NCBI GenBank assembly: GCA_017465055.1
Contig: JAFTWZ010000029.1
Location: forward strand, 62,001 to 126,000
DNA from: Alistipes sp.
Lineage (GTDB): Bacteria > Bacteroidota > Bacteroidia > Bacteroidales > Rikenellaceae
DNA length: 64,000 bases
Direction: 5' to 3'
The stretch's first letter is position 1; every line of letters starts with the position of its first letter. This document shows positions 62,472 through 64,000 of the stretch, piece by piece. A program made the position numbers and the translations under genes. Below the pieces are notes generated by a model. It was not told the DNA's origin, did not search any database, and was given only the letters and a program-made list of their open reading frames with translations.

Positions 62472-63854
62472 ATGAAACGAGTATTCCTATATCTTCTTGT
62501 CGTAATAGTATTTATGGCTTGCACACGATCTGAATTTGATATAGTTTACCAGCATCATACTTCCGACATAATGCTACACGTAGGCATTGAGAGTGACGAT
62601 ACACGTATACAGCTTGACCAGGTGGGCAAGAGTGTTTGGAATATGAACGACCGTGTCTCGGTATTCTATAAATCAGAGGAGAATCAAGAATGGAGATATC
62701 AGGGACAGACGGGCGACCGCACTGGAGTAATCGCTCCGACGGGCTGGGTTAAGGAGCCATCTATCAATGGAGATATTATTGTGGTATATCCCTACGAGGT
62801 TAACAATGCCTATAGCTCTGAGTCGAACATAGTCACGGCGACCGTGGCACAAGAGCAACACTATACTGCCAATAGCTACGGCTCGAACGGCAACATTCTC
62901 GTTGCTCATAGTACAAGCAATAATCTATCGCTTAAGAATGTCTACGGCTGGCTAAAAATTAGTCTAACGGGCAGTGCTCAGACGGTAAAATCTATCACGC
63001 TCACGGGTAATAACGATGAGCAGCTTGCTGGTAATATTGTCATCAACACCGATGATGCCACGGCTGAGTTTACCACGACTAATGACCCAATTAAATCGAT
63101 TCAACTTAATTGCGATAAAGGTATTGCACTATCTGCCACGCCCACCTCGTTCTATATCGGCATTATCCCCCAAACGTTCGAAAAGGGTATAACTATCGAG
63201 ATTGAGAGTCGCAACGGCGCAAAGATGATTAAGAGTACTGCAAAAGAGGTTTCCATTGCGCGTCGCCACATACTCCCTATGAAAGCCTTTGAGTTTAAAC
63301 CAGAGCAAACCAATCCAGAGCAATACAAAGTAGGCTCGTTGTACGACAATGGCGACGTCAAGGGTGTAATCTTCGCCATTAAGTCGGACAACAAGGGCGA
63401 CACCTACTGCTATATGTTCTCGATGGACGAGGAGGACCTGCAGTGGTCAACAAAGTACGAATGGTGTAATTGCACGTCGCAGCGTGGTGACTACAACTCG
63501 AGCGATCCATTCAACTACTGGGAGCAGAATATCGATGACTACCCAGCATTTAAGTGGTGCAAGGAGTACGGCGAGGGTTGGTTCTTGCCGTCGTCTACCG
63601 AGCTTAACTGGATGTGGGAGGCTATTACCAATGGTGCTCGCGACTTCGCTGCTCCAAGCGTTGTGCAGTATAACAAACTAATTACCGACAATGGTGGCGA
63701 GCCCTTCTGCGAAACGTTCTACTGGTCATCGAACGAGACTTCTGATGAACTAATTGAGGTTGTCGCATTTATGAACGACAGCATCGTCTGCCTCGACCCC
63801 AAGAAGGATAACTTCTTTACAGCACGCGCAGTTTATCGTTTTAAAATCGAGTAA
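62472..63854 (+). CDS. Fimbrillin-like lipoprotein with DUF1566-like C terminus
   Basis: A 460-residue paralogue of the preceding gene (MKRVFLYLLVVIVFMAC, Cys17). The N-terminal ~275 residues repeat the same fimbrillin-like block (NDRVSVFYKSEENQEWRYQGQTGDR; YGSNGNILVAH; NVYGWLKISLTGSAQTVKSI; RRHILPMKAF). The C-terminal ~160 residues are a DUF1566/Fib_succ_major-like module (YDNGDVKGVIFAIK ... GEGWFLPSSTELNWMW ... TFYWSSNET). The pair shows one shared stem with exchanged tails. Confidence 0.8.
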   Translation: MKRVFLYLLVVIVFMACTRSEFDIVYQHHTSDIMLHVGIESDDTRIQLDQVGKSVWNMNDRVSVFYKSEENQEWRYQGQTGDRTGVIAPTGWVKEPSINGDIIVVYPYEVNNAYSSESNIVTATVAQEQHYTANSYGSNGNILVAHSTSNNLSLKNVYGWLKISLTGSAQTVKSITLTGNNDEQLAGNIVINTDDATAEFTTTNDPIKSIQLNCDKGIALSATPTSFYIGIIPQTFEKGITIEIESRNGAKMIKSTAKEVSIARRHILPMKAFEFKPEQTNPEQYKVGSLYDNGDVKGVIFAIKSDNKGDTYCYMFSMDEEDLQWSTKYEWCNCTSQRGDYNSSDPFNYWEQNIDDYPAFKWCKEYGEGWFLPSSTELNWMWEAITNGARDFAAPSVVQYNKLITDNGGEPFCETFYWSSNETSDELIEVVAFMNDSIVCLDPKKDNFFTARAVYRFKIE

Positions 63855-63950
63855 CAAGAAGAGTTGGTACGAGCCACATTGGATAAATGGTTGATTATTA
63901 CATAGTTTTGTAGAATGTTTGCACCCATCTTATAATAACTTATTTACATT

Positions 63951-64000
63951 ATGACGACAAGCAAAAAGTCTCTCTATCTGGCACCCGAAGTGGAGATAAT
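63951..64000 (+). CDS. Start of a small gene, cut by window edge
   Basis: ATG at 63951 opens MTTSKKSLYLAPEVEII and continues past the window. This beginning resembles short Bacteroidales open frames that start with a charged tail then (Y/L)xAPEVEIIE; many have no known function. It follows the fimbrillin pair by 96 bases. GTTTG at 63917-63921 is only a partial -7 match. Confidence 0.5.
   Translation, partial: MTTSKKSLYLAPEVEI

Overview
The window looks like a chromosome segment of a gut Bacteroidales, most probably Alistipes (Rikenellaceae). Evidence: the Bacteroidetes -7 promoter motif TAnnTTTG precedes at least twenty genes; BACON and DUF5689 surface lipoproteins, TonB-dependent receptors and fimbrillin-like lipoproteins are present; there is a seven-gene V-type ATPase operon with DUF2764; and there is a cysteate synthase, an enzyme of sulfonolipid synthesis, a hallmark of Alistipes and relatives. 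The genus is an inference.

Layout. 1-567: truncated DUF4301 gene. 0.7-4.9 kb: murB-tilS-holA plus a degenerate class IV aminotransferase. 5.2-6.3 kb: ROK protein. 6.4-14.1 kb: V-ATPase operon (E, DUF2764, A, B, D, I, K) ending in a strong terminator. 14.2-15.4 kb: AraC regulator divergent from a small protein built of 11-residue repeats. 15.5-16.5 kb: ruvB. 16.7-26.9 kb: five-gene envelope operon (BACON/OB-fold lipoprotein, NUC1-type nuclease lipoprotein, secreted EEP-fold phosphodiesterase, TonB-dependent receptor, DUF5689 lipoprotein), which I read as a surface nucleic-acid (or phosphodiester) scavenging system. 27.1-32.9 kb, minus strand: DUF4836, ABC ATPase, permease, GNAT, ABC-F. 33.2-36.1 kb: cysteate synthase, mannose-6-phosphate isomerase, LuxR-type regulator. 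36.2-37.0 kb: BACON lipoprotein frameshifted at codon 3. 37.1-41.8 kb: M15 dipeptidase, DUF456, GtrA, HU-SPOR protein, lgt, S24-like repressor. 41.9 kb: tRNA-Arg(CCG). 42.2-53.5 kb: malQ with CBM20 domains, HAD hydrolase, gyrB, udk, a C25-like lipoprotein, iron-type alcohol dehydrogenase, nusB, DUF1573, yajC and a small membrane protein. 53.5-54.7 kb: gene-poor tract with tandem 285-bp structured repeats carrying pieces of the adjacent tRNA-Leu. 54.9-64 kb: typA, a GIY-YIG pseudogene, rpiB, TonB receptor plus calycin-like lipoprotein, a CAT-like acetyltransferase, two fimbrillin-like paralogues and the start of a small gene.

Most noteworthy structure outside genes: three copies of a ~120-bp element with pairing, covarying ends at gene 3' ends; a family of hairpins sharing one loop sequence; the tRNA-Leu tandem array; and very short or absent 5' leaders for several genes. 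The best candidate for an undescribed system is the five-gene envelope operon at 16.8-26.9 kb; the C25-like lipoprotein at 48.3 kb and the tRNA-Leu array are the next most unusual items.
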